Assembly: GCA_021158375.1 (NCBI GenBank)
Contig: JAGGUS010000243.1
Coordinates: 1 to 6,609 of the forward strand
From: Thermoprotei archaeon
GTDB lineage: Archaea > Thermoproteota > Thermoprotei > QMSL01 > B3-G16
Length of the DNA stretch: 6,609 nt
Reading direction: 5' to 3'
Shown here: in pieces, positions 1-5,658 of the stretch
Layout of the letters: each line of letters starts with the position of its first letter
Position numbering within the stretch: the first letter of the stretch is position 1
Notes under the pieces: generated by a model
What the model was told of the DNA's origin: nothing
Seen by the model: only the letters and a program-made list of their open reading frames with translations
The model's database searches: none
Made by a program: the position numbers and the translations under genes

Positions 1-2
1 AT

Positions 3-464
3 ACACGTCAATACTGGATTCAAGTGGGCTACGTAAAGAGTAATGGCTTAATTTCTGATACTTTTAGTTTCTACATAGAGGTGTGGGATGAACTAGGATA
101 TCGACGCTCAATACTCAATATAGAACCAGAGGTTAGCACGGCATACAGATATGATATCACAGGCTATTTCTCTGCTTCTAAAGGATACGTATGGAGCGTA
201 GGTATTAGAAAATCTGGTGAGATTTCTGATGTATATCGAACAGATGTAGAAACATATCCGTACGAATCACATGATCTGCAGGCGATGTCCGAAATGACTT
301 CAACAACCATATGTATTAATGGTACTCACTTCTGGAATCTAAGCTATTGGGATGGAAGATCATGGCCATATTGGAATAGGCATGTGCCTGAGGACTCCTT
401 AGTTGATCCATATCATTTAGTAGAGGTATCTAATCATGAATTCTATGCTTATGGAGGTGGTTAA
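3..464 (+). CDS. Secreted/surface protein, C-terminal part (start outside window)
   Basis: The reading frame is open to the left edge, and the residues before the first internal GTG (TRQYWIQVGYVKSNG, base 3 onward) read as normal protein. The gene is therefore 5'-truncated by the window and GTG at 24 is not its real start. The visible 153 residues are rich in Trp, Tyr, Ser and Thr with alternating polar and hydrophobic positions, which suggests a beta-sandwich extracellular domain. Recognisable stretches are YWIQVGY, FYIEVWDELGY, a central YDITGYFSASKGYVWSVGI and a terminal HEFYAYGGG. No catalytic motif is identifiable, and no membrane anchor is present at the C-terminus. The stop lies one base before the next gene's ATG, so the two are almost certainly co-transcribed. 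I do not recognise the family; resemblance to concanavalin-like or neprosin-like beta folds is only an impression. Confidence 0.75.
   Translation, partial: TRQYWIQVGYVKSNGLISDTFSFYIEVWDELGYRRSILNIEPEVSTAYRYDITGYFSASKGYVWSVGIRKSGEISDVYRTDVETYPYESHDLQAMSEMTSTTICINGTHFWNLSYWDGRSWPYWNRHVPEDSLVDPYHLVEVSNHEFYAYGGG
453..460 (+). promoter_or_regulatory. Strong Shine-Dalgarno site for the DUF4367-like gene
   Basis: GGAGGTGG lies inside the last codons of the upstream gene and ends five bases before ATG at 466. It decides the start of the downstream gene. The longer frame opening at ATG 436 would add ten residues (MNSMLMEVVN) with no ribosome binding site of its own and would overlap the upstream gene by 29 bases. 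Confidence 0.85.
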
Positions 465-465
465 T

Positions 466-1104
466 ATGAGGATAAGTATTAAATCACGATTAGGAATTGT
501 ACTAATTATTCTCGTGATAGCTAGTGCTACTGCGGGCGTTCTCCTATATTTAAAATACTTAGATGAGCGCCTCCTCTACACTAAACCAGCACCATTTCGA
601 GGTAAGATTATTAGTTTTGAAAAGCTCTTAGAAATCAATAAAGTAATAGAGGAGAAGCGAAATTTAACACTATATCTACCAGCATGGCTTCCTGATGGCT
701 ATAAGCTTTCTGCAATATGGGTTAAGAGAGGCTTAAACGATAGCGAATGGGGCTTCCCAATAATCCTAGTATACTCTAAGGATAATTATACTGATTATCG
801 TTATAAGCCTGGGACTATTGGTTTTGAGATTTACCCTGCTAGTAGTATGTCTACTGGCTGGCTTAATCTTCAGATTAAGAAGTGGAACTCATCATGTGAT
901 TACATCTCGGTAAAGATTAGTGATGACATTTACGGTATTATATACAAGAGGGCAGCCGCCTATTATGAGGGTAAGGTGTATAGAAGTCCACTAGCCGTAC
1001 TATATGTTAAGGGATGGAGTTACATGATAAGTGCCGATAACCTTGGTGACTTAATGAAGATTATAGAGTCATTAAGACCGATAGATGTAGTAAATGAAAG
1101 TTAA
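466..1104 (+). CDS. Membrane-anchored DUF4367-like extracellular protein
   Basis: The 212-residue protein starts at ATG 466. It has a short basic N-terminus (MRISIKSRLG), then one hydrophobic segment at about residues 10-31 that can act as a signal anchor, so most of the protein should lie outside the membrane. The soluble part begins around residue 45 and carries YLPAWLPDGYKL at 70-81, the hallmark of DUF4367-type domains. A strand with ILVYS follows at 100-104, and the protein ends in the typical LAVLYVKGWSYMIS...LMKIIESLRPI segment (176-206). Two cysteines or catalytic residues in a recognisable pattern are not seen; there is a single Cys at 144. DUF4367 domains have no established biochemical role, and many occur on surface or anti-sigma-type proteins. 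Translational coupling to the preceding secreted gene suggests they work together at the cell surface, which is inference. Confidence 0.75.
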   Translation: MRISIKSRLGIVLIILVIASATAGVLLYLKYLDERLLYTKPAPFRGKIISFEKLLEINKVIEEKRNLTLYLPAWLPDGYKLSAIWVKRGLNDSEWGFPIILVYSKDNYTDYRYKPGTIGFEIYPASSMSTGWLNLQIKKWNSSCDYISVKISDDIYGIIYKRAAAYYEGKVYRSPLAVLYVKGWSYMISADNLGDLMKIIESLRPIDVVNES

Positions 1105-1123
1105 TTTTGTTTTTTATCTTTCT
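1105..1123 (+). terminator. T-rich transcription terminator
   Basis: A run of T residues broken by single G, A and C bases begins directly after the TAA stop of the DUF4367-like gene. Archaeal RNA polymerase commonly terminates at such non-transcribed-strand T tracts without needing a hairpin. It would end the two-gene plus-strand transcript. Confidence 0.55.
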
Positions 1124-1360
1124 CACCTTAATTCTCACTCCTAATAAACACTATCTAATACTTGTTGCTGTATTACGAGGTACATCTTAGAGGGTTATGA
1201 AAGCATGATCTCCTACTAGAATGAAACTTAGTATTACTTCTAAAGAAAAGGGCGCTCAATCAGTAATCTGTACAATTTAAAATGTTCAGAAATAAATACA
1301 AAATATTATCACACTAAGAAGGTATAAGCTACCTAGGAAATCTAGTAAAAAGCTAGAAGG
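1124..1360. other. Intergenic region without a recognisable gene
   Basis: This stretch between two converging transcripts is AT-rich with stops in all frames at short spacing. It contains a small inverted repeat TCTAG-taaaaag-CTAGA at 1341-1357 and the palindrome CCTAGG at 1332-1337. I found no convincing small ORF, tRNA or C/D box RNA. Confidence 0.5.
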
Positions 1361-1377
1361 AAAAATATTAAAAAGAG
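1361..1377 (-). terminator. T-rich terminator of the KaiC-like gene
   Basis: Read on the minus strand, this is CTCTTTTTAATATTTTT, starting four bases after the stop codon of the ATPase gene. Two T5 blocks close together fit an archaeal intrinsic terminator. The short TCTAG/CTAGA inverted repeat lies just beyond it. Confidence 0.6.
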
Positions 1378-1380
1378 TTT

Positions 1381-2187
1381 CTATTTAATCACAAAACCCT
1401 TACCCTCAACTATATCATAGTCGAAAACCTTGCGATAGTGGTTTGTTAAGCGCATCTTCTTAATAACACCATGCCTCCTAATCTCACCAGTCTTTTGTAC
1501 ATCATCAATCCAGAGCATTATTATACCATCAGCTATATGTTCTGCACCAAATCCAAAGCTCGAGCCAGTAGTAACAGCATACTGCAACGTCCCTACTACC
1601 GTCGGTTTAAGCCTTGCCAATCTAAGCTTCATCCTATACGTAATACGTCTAGCCATTGCCGGCTTGTCCACCCAGAATGCGGATAGAGAATCAATAACTA
1701 CTAGTGGTGCTTCTAACCTCTGTTCTTGACATATGCCCCTAAGGTAGTTAGCGAGATTGTCTGGATCTAATGGATCTGCCACCTTTACACGGCCATTCTT
1801 CTTAGCTTCCCAAGCACTCTCCCATAGCTCAAACAAGTCTACTACATATAGCGTATCTTTGAGGAATGATAGTAGGCTTATATCAAATTGCTGAGCCTGC
1901 TCAATAAGATCTCTAAATGGTTGCTCTGTAGTAACGTAGATCACATCATTACCTTCTTTAAGGGCGCTATATGCTATGTGGAGGCATAGTATTGTCTTAC
2001 CAGTTCCTGGTTCTCCAGCTATGAATACCCATGATCCTTGCGGTATTCCACCTTGTAGGAATTGATCTAGCTTCTCAATACCTGTTGGTATTCTAGGTCT
2101 CTCCTTCCTTGTCTTTGCTTTTCTTGTTCTTTTAGTCTCTTTTACCCTCTCTATTTCATCTACTTCGGGTACCCCGCCTCTACTCAT
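1381..2187 (-). CDS. KaiC-like RecA-superfamily ATPase
   Basis: The 268-residue protein is a single-domain RecA-fold ATPase of the archaeal KaiC/RadA-paralogue (aRadC-like) group. After a strongly basic N-terminal tail (residues 14-31, many Lys/Arg) comes TGIEKLDQFLQGGIPQGS (35-52), the typical entry to a KaiC domain. The Walker A motif GEPGTGKT is at 58-65, a TTEQP segment with the probable catalytic Glu is at 86-90, and the Walker B strand PLVVIDSLSAF is at 161-171. The C-terminal strands (GVIKKMRLTNHYRKVFDYDIVEGKGFVI) also match KaiC domains. It lacks the N-terminal helix-hairpin-helix domain and length of RadA recombinase, so it is not the main recombinase. Members are thought to act in signalling or DNA repair; no substrate can be read here. 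It is monocistronic, with its own TATA box and terminator. The start is ATG at 2187, close to the predicted transcription start. Family is sure; role is not. Confidence 0.9.
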   Translation of the reverse strand: MSRGGVPEVDEIERVKETKRTRKAKTRKERPRIPTGIEKLDQFLQGGIPQGSWVFIAGEPGTGKTILCLHIAYSALKEGNDVIYVTTEQPFRDLIEQAQQFDISLLSFLKDTLYVVDLFELWESAWEAKKNGRVKVADPLDPDNLANYLRGICQEQRLEAPLVVIDSLSAFWVDKPAMARRITYRMKLRLARLKPTVVGTLQYAVTTGSSFGFGAEHIADGIIMLWIDDVQKTGEIRRHGVIKKMRLTNHYRKVFDYDIVEGKGFVIK

Positions 2188-2218
2188 AGAATATTCCCAT
2201 GAGGCAAGCTAGAAGCAA

Positions 2219-2224
2219 TATAAA
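2219..2224 (-). promoter_or_regulatory. TATA box of the KaiC-like gene
   Basis: TTTATA on the minus strand is centred about 34 bases upstream of the ATG. A start of transcription about 26 bases downstream would leave a leader of roughly eight bases, and no Shine-Dalgarno sequence is visible. That is normal for single genes in Crenarchaeota. Confidence 0.6.
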
Positions 2225-2225
2225 G

Positions 2226-2242
2226 TGTAAGAGAACTTTACA
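2226..2242. repeat. Inverted repeat TGTAA-N7-TTACA, possible operator
   Basis: TGTAA gagaact TTACA lies directly upstream of the TATA box of the KaiC-like gene, in the position where archaeal regulators often bind. A second, longer version lies about 60 bases away at 2287-2302. Binding by a regulator is inference. Confidence 0.35.
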
Positions 2243-2286
2243 AGAAAACTGCTTATGGGAACTCTCAAGCATATCGAATAGAGTAG

Positions 2287-2302
2287 TGTAAGCATTCTTA
2301 CA
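2287..2302. repeat. Inverted repeat TGTAAG-N4-CTTACA
   Basis: This is a perfect 6-base-pair inverted repeat with a four-base loop, preceded by G as in the copy at 2226-2242. The two share the core gTGTAAG...TTACAa. It could be a protein-binding palindrome or a small hairpin. Confidence 0.4.
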
Positions 2303-2345
2303 ACTAATAAGAAGGCACTATCTAGCCTAGCCCTATTTTGAGGAG

Positions 2346-2370
2346 TTAAGAAAGATCTGCGATAAAGCAG
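2346..2370 (-). terminator. Possible hairpin terminator of the membrane-protein gene
   Basis: On the minus strand CTGC-tttatc-GCAG forms a small four-base-pair stem and is followed by the T-rich run atctttctt. It lies about 45 bases after the stop of the 464-residue membrane protein. The stem is short, so this is only a candidate; no better T tract is seen closer to the stop. Confidence 0.3.
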
Positions 2371-2413
2371 GATTAACAAGTACTCTAGATACCTTCAAAC
2401 ATGTGATTTAATT

Positions 2414-3808
2414 TTAAGTTATAGGGATTGTGTACACCTTTTCTATAGCCTTTTCTCCAACGTTGTACGTAATCTTAACGGATAGTACCTTATCAGCATA
2501 AACGTGCTTACTAAAACTCCAATCCTCACAAATTAGAATAACACTATCGCCAGAAGGTATCTTAACAACCTCCTCCTTACCTTCAAGCTTTAGATCAAGT
2601 ATTAAGGGCTTATCAAGGGAAGCCCAATCAACACCAATAAGATAGGCCTTGAAATCTGTAATATCCTCATAACTTTCATTTACTACATAAATAACAAGCA
2701 TACCATCCCTAAATGCCCTAGCCTTAATCCTAACAGTTATCAACCTTATCCTCAAAATATCTAATACGAAGTCTAACACTTCTCTAATACTTGCCCTAAC
2801 TGATGTAAATGTTAACATCTTATAAAATGCAATAAATTCAAAGAATAACCAAAAGCCAAGAGAAAACCATATTATACTAGGGGGATATTCTATCTCAACC
2901 TTAAACCCGTAGTAAAAATATGCAGAAGCAACTGAGAATGTTAATACATGATCTATACCAGCAATTGTTATAAGTCCTGGAAGTGGAAACATAGCAGAAG
3001 AGAAGACAATAAATGGCCATACCCCTGATGGTGAAAGTACTCCTCCATGACCACGCACTAGCGTAAGCACCCAAGCCATATGGGCTATCAATGGTGTTAT
3101 TATTGGGTATCTAATCCTCCTAAACCTACCACCAAAAAAGAGTTCATCTAAACCCAAGATGAATAAGATTATAGCCATTATCGTTAGAATGATTACTACA
3201 TAAATAGGGGGTATAGCGCGATTAACGAACGTTTTTTCTGGATTTAGTAGGTTGCGAATGATGACAATTATGATGACTATTGCTGTTAGCAAGCAAAATA
3301 CAGCACCTAACCTCCAATACCTTACCACATCTTTTAAAGGCTTTCTAGAATGATAGCCAATTATCTCCGAAAGGGATCTATACGCTAGTAATGCATATAC
3401 TGTATACAACGAGAAGTATACTGGTAATGCTATCCATAATGGTATCGTAAATCTAAAGAATTCAGGAAACCTTATTGGATCCACTTGTTCTGTAAATATG
3501 AGTGTGTATAGTAGTGGTAGTGAGGTTGTTGATGTGAATAGTCCGTGGGCATAGGCAAATGCCTTTAGGTGGGAATATGGGTCGCTAAGTGCTGTACTTA
3601 AGCATCCATAGATTATACCAACTATCAATGCTAGACTAAAAGCCATTAAGATTGTGCCTATTGGTGTTAACCAGAATAAAGCCATAAGTGTAATGCAAAC
3701 GAATGGTGTACTCGTCACATATGCTATAAACCATGGCACCATCATTACTAATATGATTAAAGATAGCCTCTTTAAAGAAGACCTTATGGGCAGATCCTTA
3801 GGAATCAC
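2414..3808 (-). CDS. Polytopic membrane protein with C-terminal beta-rich domain, function unknown
   Basis: The 464-residue protein has about eight to ten hydrophobic helices between residues 14 and 330. Clear ones are near 14-31, 36-70 (two), 121-143, 166-185, 201-220, 264-283 and 311-330. Charged loops such as YHSRKPLKDVVRYWR (152-166) and FFGGRFRRIRYP (224-235) are rich in Arg and Lys, which suggests cytoplasmic loops. From about residue 350 a soluble tail of some 115 residues alternates hydrophobic and polar residues (VKIPSGDSVILICEDW, KVLSVKITYNV), like an immunoglobulin-type or other beta-sandwich domain. No transporter, protease or glycosyltransferase motif is recognised. The start is GTG at 3808, chosen because GAGGT lies seven bases upstream and the frame closes at a stop shortly before. 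The next in-frame Met is inside the first helix. It seems to be transcribed alone. Confidence 0.8.
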   Translation of the reverse strand: MIPKDLPIRSSLKRLSLIILVMMVPWFIAYVTSTPFVCITLMALFWLTPIGTILMAFSLALIVGIIYGCLSTALSDPYSHLKAFAYAHGLFTSTTSLPLLYTLIFTEQVDPIRFPEFFRFTIPLWIALPVYFSLYTVYALLAYRSLSEIIGYHSRKPLKDVVRYWRLGAVFCLLTAIVIIIVIIRNLLNPEKTFVNRAIPPIYVVIILTIMAIILFILGLDELFFGGRFRRIRYPIITPLIAHMAWVLTLVRGHGGVLSPSGVWPFIVFSSAMFPLPGLITIAGIDHVLTFSVASAYFYYGFKVEIEYPPSIIWFSLGFWLFFEFIAFYKMLTFTSVRASIREVLDFVLDILRIRLITVRIKARAFRDGMLVIYVVNESYEDITDFKAYLIGVDWASLDKPLILDLKLEGKEEVVKIPSGDSVILICEDWSFSKHVYADKVLSVKITYNVGEKAIEKVYTIPIT

Positions 3809-3815
3809 AATTCTA

Positions 3816-3820
3816 ACCTC
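3816..3820 (-). promoter_or_regulatory. Shine-Dalgarno site supporting a GTG start
   Basis: GAGGT on the minus strand ends seven bases before GTG at 3808. It supports this unusual start codon for the membrane protein; an in-frame stop at 3824-3826 excludes any longer version. Confidence 0.6.
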
Positions 3821-3837
3821 TAATTAGAACTTGGGGG

Positions 3838-3857
3838 TTAAAAATTTAAATTTTATT
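3838..3857. promoter_or_regulatory. AT-rich divergent promoter core
   Basis: The stretch ttaaaaatttaaattttatt holds TATA-like boxes on both strands (TTTAAA at 3845-3850 and TTTTATT at 3851-3857 on the plus strand). It sits between the start of the membrane-protein gene on the left and the secreted-protein gene on the right. The plus-strand box at 3851-3857 places a transcription start near 3880, exactly where the signal peptide frame needs a start codon. Confidence 0.5.
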
Positions 3858-3879
3858 TCTCAAATATTATCTTAGTGGA

Positions 3880-4326
3880 CTGCATATTAGATCACGTATA
3901 ATAAATGCCTTAATATTAGTACTGCTAGTGGCTCTCACATTAAACATAATCATAGTTCAAGCAAAATCTAATAATAAATATGAGGAGTGGCTGGTTAAGC
4001 ATAAGTTTAAAGTTCACTACGTAGCTCATTATTCTTATGATGCAAGCAACTATGATAATGAGCGCTTAGCTAGCGCTCATTATTCTTATCCACTCACTGA
4101 TGAGAGAAGGACAGGGCGTGATGAGTGGGATCGTATGCATATTAGGCTTTGGTTCATCTTTAGTCCAGCACATGGGTATGTTGTAGTTGGTAATGTACAC
4201 TTAGAGAATGCAGCTTTTCCTGAGCATGAAATAATACATATTGGTAATGATTATTCCTATGGATACGAGTATGCTGAAGATATCTTTGCTCGTGAATTCT
4301 CAAGTACAATTTCTCAAGTTCCCTGA
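3880..4326 (+). CDS. Small secreted protein with unusual or lost start codon
   Basis: The GTG at 3928 is the first standard start codon in this frame, but it falls in the middle of an obvious signal peptide. Read from CTG at 3880, the N-terminus is MHIRSR, then a hydrophobic core (IINALILVLLVALTLNIIIV) and the cleavage-like VQA before KSNNKYEEW. An in-frame stop lies at 3847-3849, and no ATG, GTG or TTG exists between it and 3928. The mature part, about 120 residues, is rich in Tyr, His and acidic residues and contains a short internal repeat around AHYSY. I do not recognise the family. The last 13 bases overlap the end of the facing integrase gene, and the C-terminus (SSTISQVP) looks accidental. 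Options are a CTG or ATT start, a damaged ATG, or a pseudogene truncated at the integrase end. The Trp/Tyr-rich style resembles the secreted protein at the left edge, but homology is not shown. Confidence 0.5.
   Translation: MHIRSRIINALILVLLVALTLNIIIVQAKSNNKYEEWLVKHKFKVHYVAHYSYDASNYDNERLASAHYSYPLTDERRTGRDEWDRMHIRLWFIFSPAHGYVVVGNVHLENAAFPEHEIIHIGNDYSYGYEYAEDIFAREFSSTISQVP
4024..4089 (+). repeat. Imperfect in-gene repeat unit, 51-base period
   Basis: The 15 bases gctcattattcttat occur at 4024-4038 and again at 4075-4089, exactly 17 codons apart. They encode AHYSY twice in the secreted protein (AHYSYDASNYDNERLAS, then AHYSYPLTDERR). It suggests a small internal duplication; the rest of the unit is not conserved. 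Confidence 0.5.
4297..4319. repeat. Direct repeat ttctcaagt at the gene junction
   Basis: ttctcaagt occurs at 4297-4305 and 4311-4319, a 14-base period, right where the secreted gene and the integrase gene run into each other. The second copy contains the integrase stop codon. It could be a relic of an insertion or repair event, or chance. Confidence 0.35.
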
Positions 4327-5525
4327 TGATCCACTTCACCTTCTCTATGAGATTTATGCTTATTCTCATATAAGGCGTCTAGAATCTTCGTCATAACCGA
4401 TGGATCTTTACGAATCTCTCTAGCAAGCATCTTCAAAAGTATCCTAGCCTTCTCCTCAAGCCTCATACCCTCAACAATCTTCTCAGCAACAGCCTTCTCG
4501 CTTAATGGTTTACCGCATCTTGGACAGTACTGCCATGATGCGGGCACCTCCATACCACAATTCGAGCAGATTACCTTCTTCCCCGAAGCTTCAGGCTTAG
4601 CCTTTACTCCATAGATTTCGCGCATTCTCTCCTCAACATCATCCATTGTAATCTTACTATAGACGTCAATCATAGTCCTAGTCTTCCAGCCAAAAAGCTT
4701 CATTAGCTCAAGCTCTGTGAGCTTCCTAGACTTGTAAAGCTCAGTAGCTCTTAAATGGCGTAGATTATGTGGGTGGAGTAGATCTGGATTTAAGCCAAGC
4801 CTTCTGACAAGCCTTCTCAAATACATGGTTAAAGCACTAGGTCTAACGGGCTCTCCATAGGTATTGTAGAAGAGCCAATCATTGGGATTTTTCGAGCGGT
4901 GTTGTAGTAACCAATCACGAAGCACGTGAGCATATTTTATGATAAAGACAACTCTTGGTAGTGACTTTGACTTCCTAATCCATACTCGATAACCAACATC
5001 CCATGGTTCAACATCACCATAGCGAAGATTTAGTGCTTCACAACGCCTTAAACCACCCTCGTAAAGTATGGCAATAATGGTCTTGTAGGGCTGTCTAGCA
5101 TTCATAATGAGCTTCTCGACATCTTCAAGTTTTGGTAATTGTGGTAGTTTTTGTTTAACTTTGGGATATTTTATGTGTCTTGCTACTTGATAGAAGAGTG
5201 GCTTGTATTGCGCATTAGTCTTAGCGAGACCTCTAATAGCTATAACATACCGCTTCACAGTAGAAGGCTTCCCTCTTGTTGATAGATAATCCTGCACCTC
5301 ATCTAGTGCTATCTCATCTATTGTTTTGCCTAGAGCTTCAACGTAGTTTAGGAAGAGGAGGCTCCTGTTAAGGTGGACGTATATGGTGTCTAGTGAATAG
5401 CCTTGTGTTCTCATGTACTTATGAAACCTCTCAAGCATTTCAAGATGCTCTCTAACCTTAAGCTCTCTTCTCGCCCTACTGAGTAATGCTTGTATTGATG
5501 ATTCTGTATGATGTCTGATCTCCAT
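4314..5525 (-). CDS. Tyrosine recombinase/integrase with C-terminal zinc ribbon
   Basis: The 403-residue protein is a complete tyrosine recombinase. Residues 25-118 are a helical core-binding (SAM-like) domain, and the catalytic domain spans about 130-305. The active-site set is present: R160 in GGLRRCEAL, a beta-hairpin Lys at 185 or 187 (IRKSKS), H253 and R256 in HPHNLRHLRAT, W280 in the LFGW position usually held by His (Trp is also seen there in Cre), and nucleophile Y289 in VYSK. It should therefore be active. After it come CSNC (320-323) and CPRC (334-337), a four-Cys zinc ribbon, then a charged helical tail to residue 395. Chromosomal XerA proteins are shorter, near 290 residues, and lack the ribbon, so this is more likely an element-type integrase or a lineage-specific variant. 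The ATG at 5525 lies about 25 bases from a TATA box, giving a leaderless start. No att site or tRNA is visible nearby. Confidence 0.92.
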   Translation of the reverse strand: MEIRHHTESSIQALLSRARRELKVREHLEMLERFHKYMRTQGYSLDTIYVHLNRSLLFLNYVEALGKTIDEIALDEVQDYLSTRGKPSTVKRYVIAIRGLAKTNAQYKPLFYQVARHIKYPKVKQKLPQLPKLEDVEKLIMNARQPYKTIIAILYEGGLRRCEALNLRYGDVEPWDVGYRVWIRKSKSLPRVVFIIKYAHVLRDWLLQHRSKNPNDWLFYNTYGEPVRPSALTMYLRRLVRRLGLNPDLLHPHNLRHLRATELYKSRKLTELELMKLFGWKTRTMIDVYSKITMDDVEERMREIYGVKAKPEASGKKVICSNCGMEVPASWQYCPRCGKPLSEKAVAEKIVEGMRLEEKARILLKMLAREIRKDPSVMTKILDALYENKHKSHREGEVDHQGT

Positions 5526-5545
5526 CGCTTCATTAGGCAGAGGTG

Positions 5546-5553
5546 TATAAAAA
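5546..5553 (-). promoter_or_regulatory. TATA box of the integrase gene
   Basis: TTTTTATA on the minus strand is centred 24-25 bases upstream of the integrase ATG, so transcription is expected to begin at or next to the start codon. No Shine-Dalgarno sequence is present, in line with a leaderless mRNA. The T5 run here may also act as terminator of the sRNA just upstream. Confidence 0.75.
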
Positions 5554-5570
5554 GTGTACTCTTCATATTT

Positions 5571-5629
5571 GTGGATCAGCCCGTGGGTTCCTCTTCACTT
5601 CTCCGAGACGCGAGTCTTCATCATCTTGT
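5571..5629 (-). ncRNA. C/D box sRNA guiding 2'-O-methylation
   Basis: Read on the minus strand, all four boxes are in order. Box C is ATGATGA (5618-5624), followed by a 12-base guide (5606-5617). Box D' is CGGA (5602-5605), with a 3-base gap before box C' GTGAAGA (5592-5598). A second 12-base guide (5580-5591) leads to box D CTGA (5576-5579). C and D match consensus exactly; C' and D' each differ by one base but keep the UGA and GA needed for kink-turns. The two 12-base spacers are the strict archaeal geometry. In archaea such RNAs bind L7Ae, Nop5 and fibrillarin. By the N+5 rule, the D guide (GGAACCCACGGG) predicts a methylated U in CCCGUGGGUUCC, and the D' guide (AGACUCGCGUCU) a methylated G in AGACGCGAGUCU. 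Targets are not identified. The 5' and 3' ends are estimates, and the terminal stem is weak. Confidence 0.82.
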
Positions 5630-5650
5630 AAATAAGTTAAAGAAGTCTCC

Positions 5651-5658
5651 TAAAAATA
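5651..5658 (-). promoter_or_regulatory. TATA-like box of the C/D box sRNA
   Basis: The minus strand reads GTATTTTTAGG here, just beyond the stop codon of the winged-helix gene. Its centre lies about 26 bases from position 5629, five bases before box C, which is where the sRNA should begin. This supports independent transcription of the sRNA. Confidence 0.6.

Noticed and set aside
1270..1320. Possible second C/D box sRNA on the minus strand (GTGATAA, then two CTGA copies)
   Set aside because: The spacer from the C-like box to CTGA is 16 bases, no C' box lies between the two CTGA copies, and the would-be guides are almost pure A/T.
1471..1686. 71-residue plus-strand frame
   Set aside because: Lies wholly antisense to the KaiC-like gene and its translation has no sensible composition or start signal.
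2188..2413. Hidden small gene or RNA in the gap between the ATPase and membrane-protein genes
   Set aside because: No CTGA/RTGATGA pairs on either strand, no tRNA-like fold and no ORF with a start signal; only the two palindromes and a short hairpin were seen.
4160..4369. 69-residue minus-strand frame
   Set aside because: Overlaps the integrase end and the secreted gene in another frame; no promoter or ribosome binding site.
5485..5520. TTGATGA...CTGA on the plus strand, resembling boxes C and D
   Set aside because: It lies inside the integrase coding sequence, box C begins with T instead of a purine, the spacer is 13 bases and no second pair follows.
5583..5592. GTGGGTTCC looks like a tRNA T-arm piece
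   Set aside because: No matching stem, anticodon arm or acceptor surrounds it; it is explained as the antisense of the sRNA D guide.
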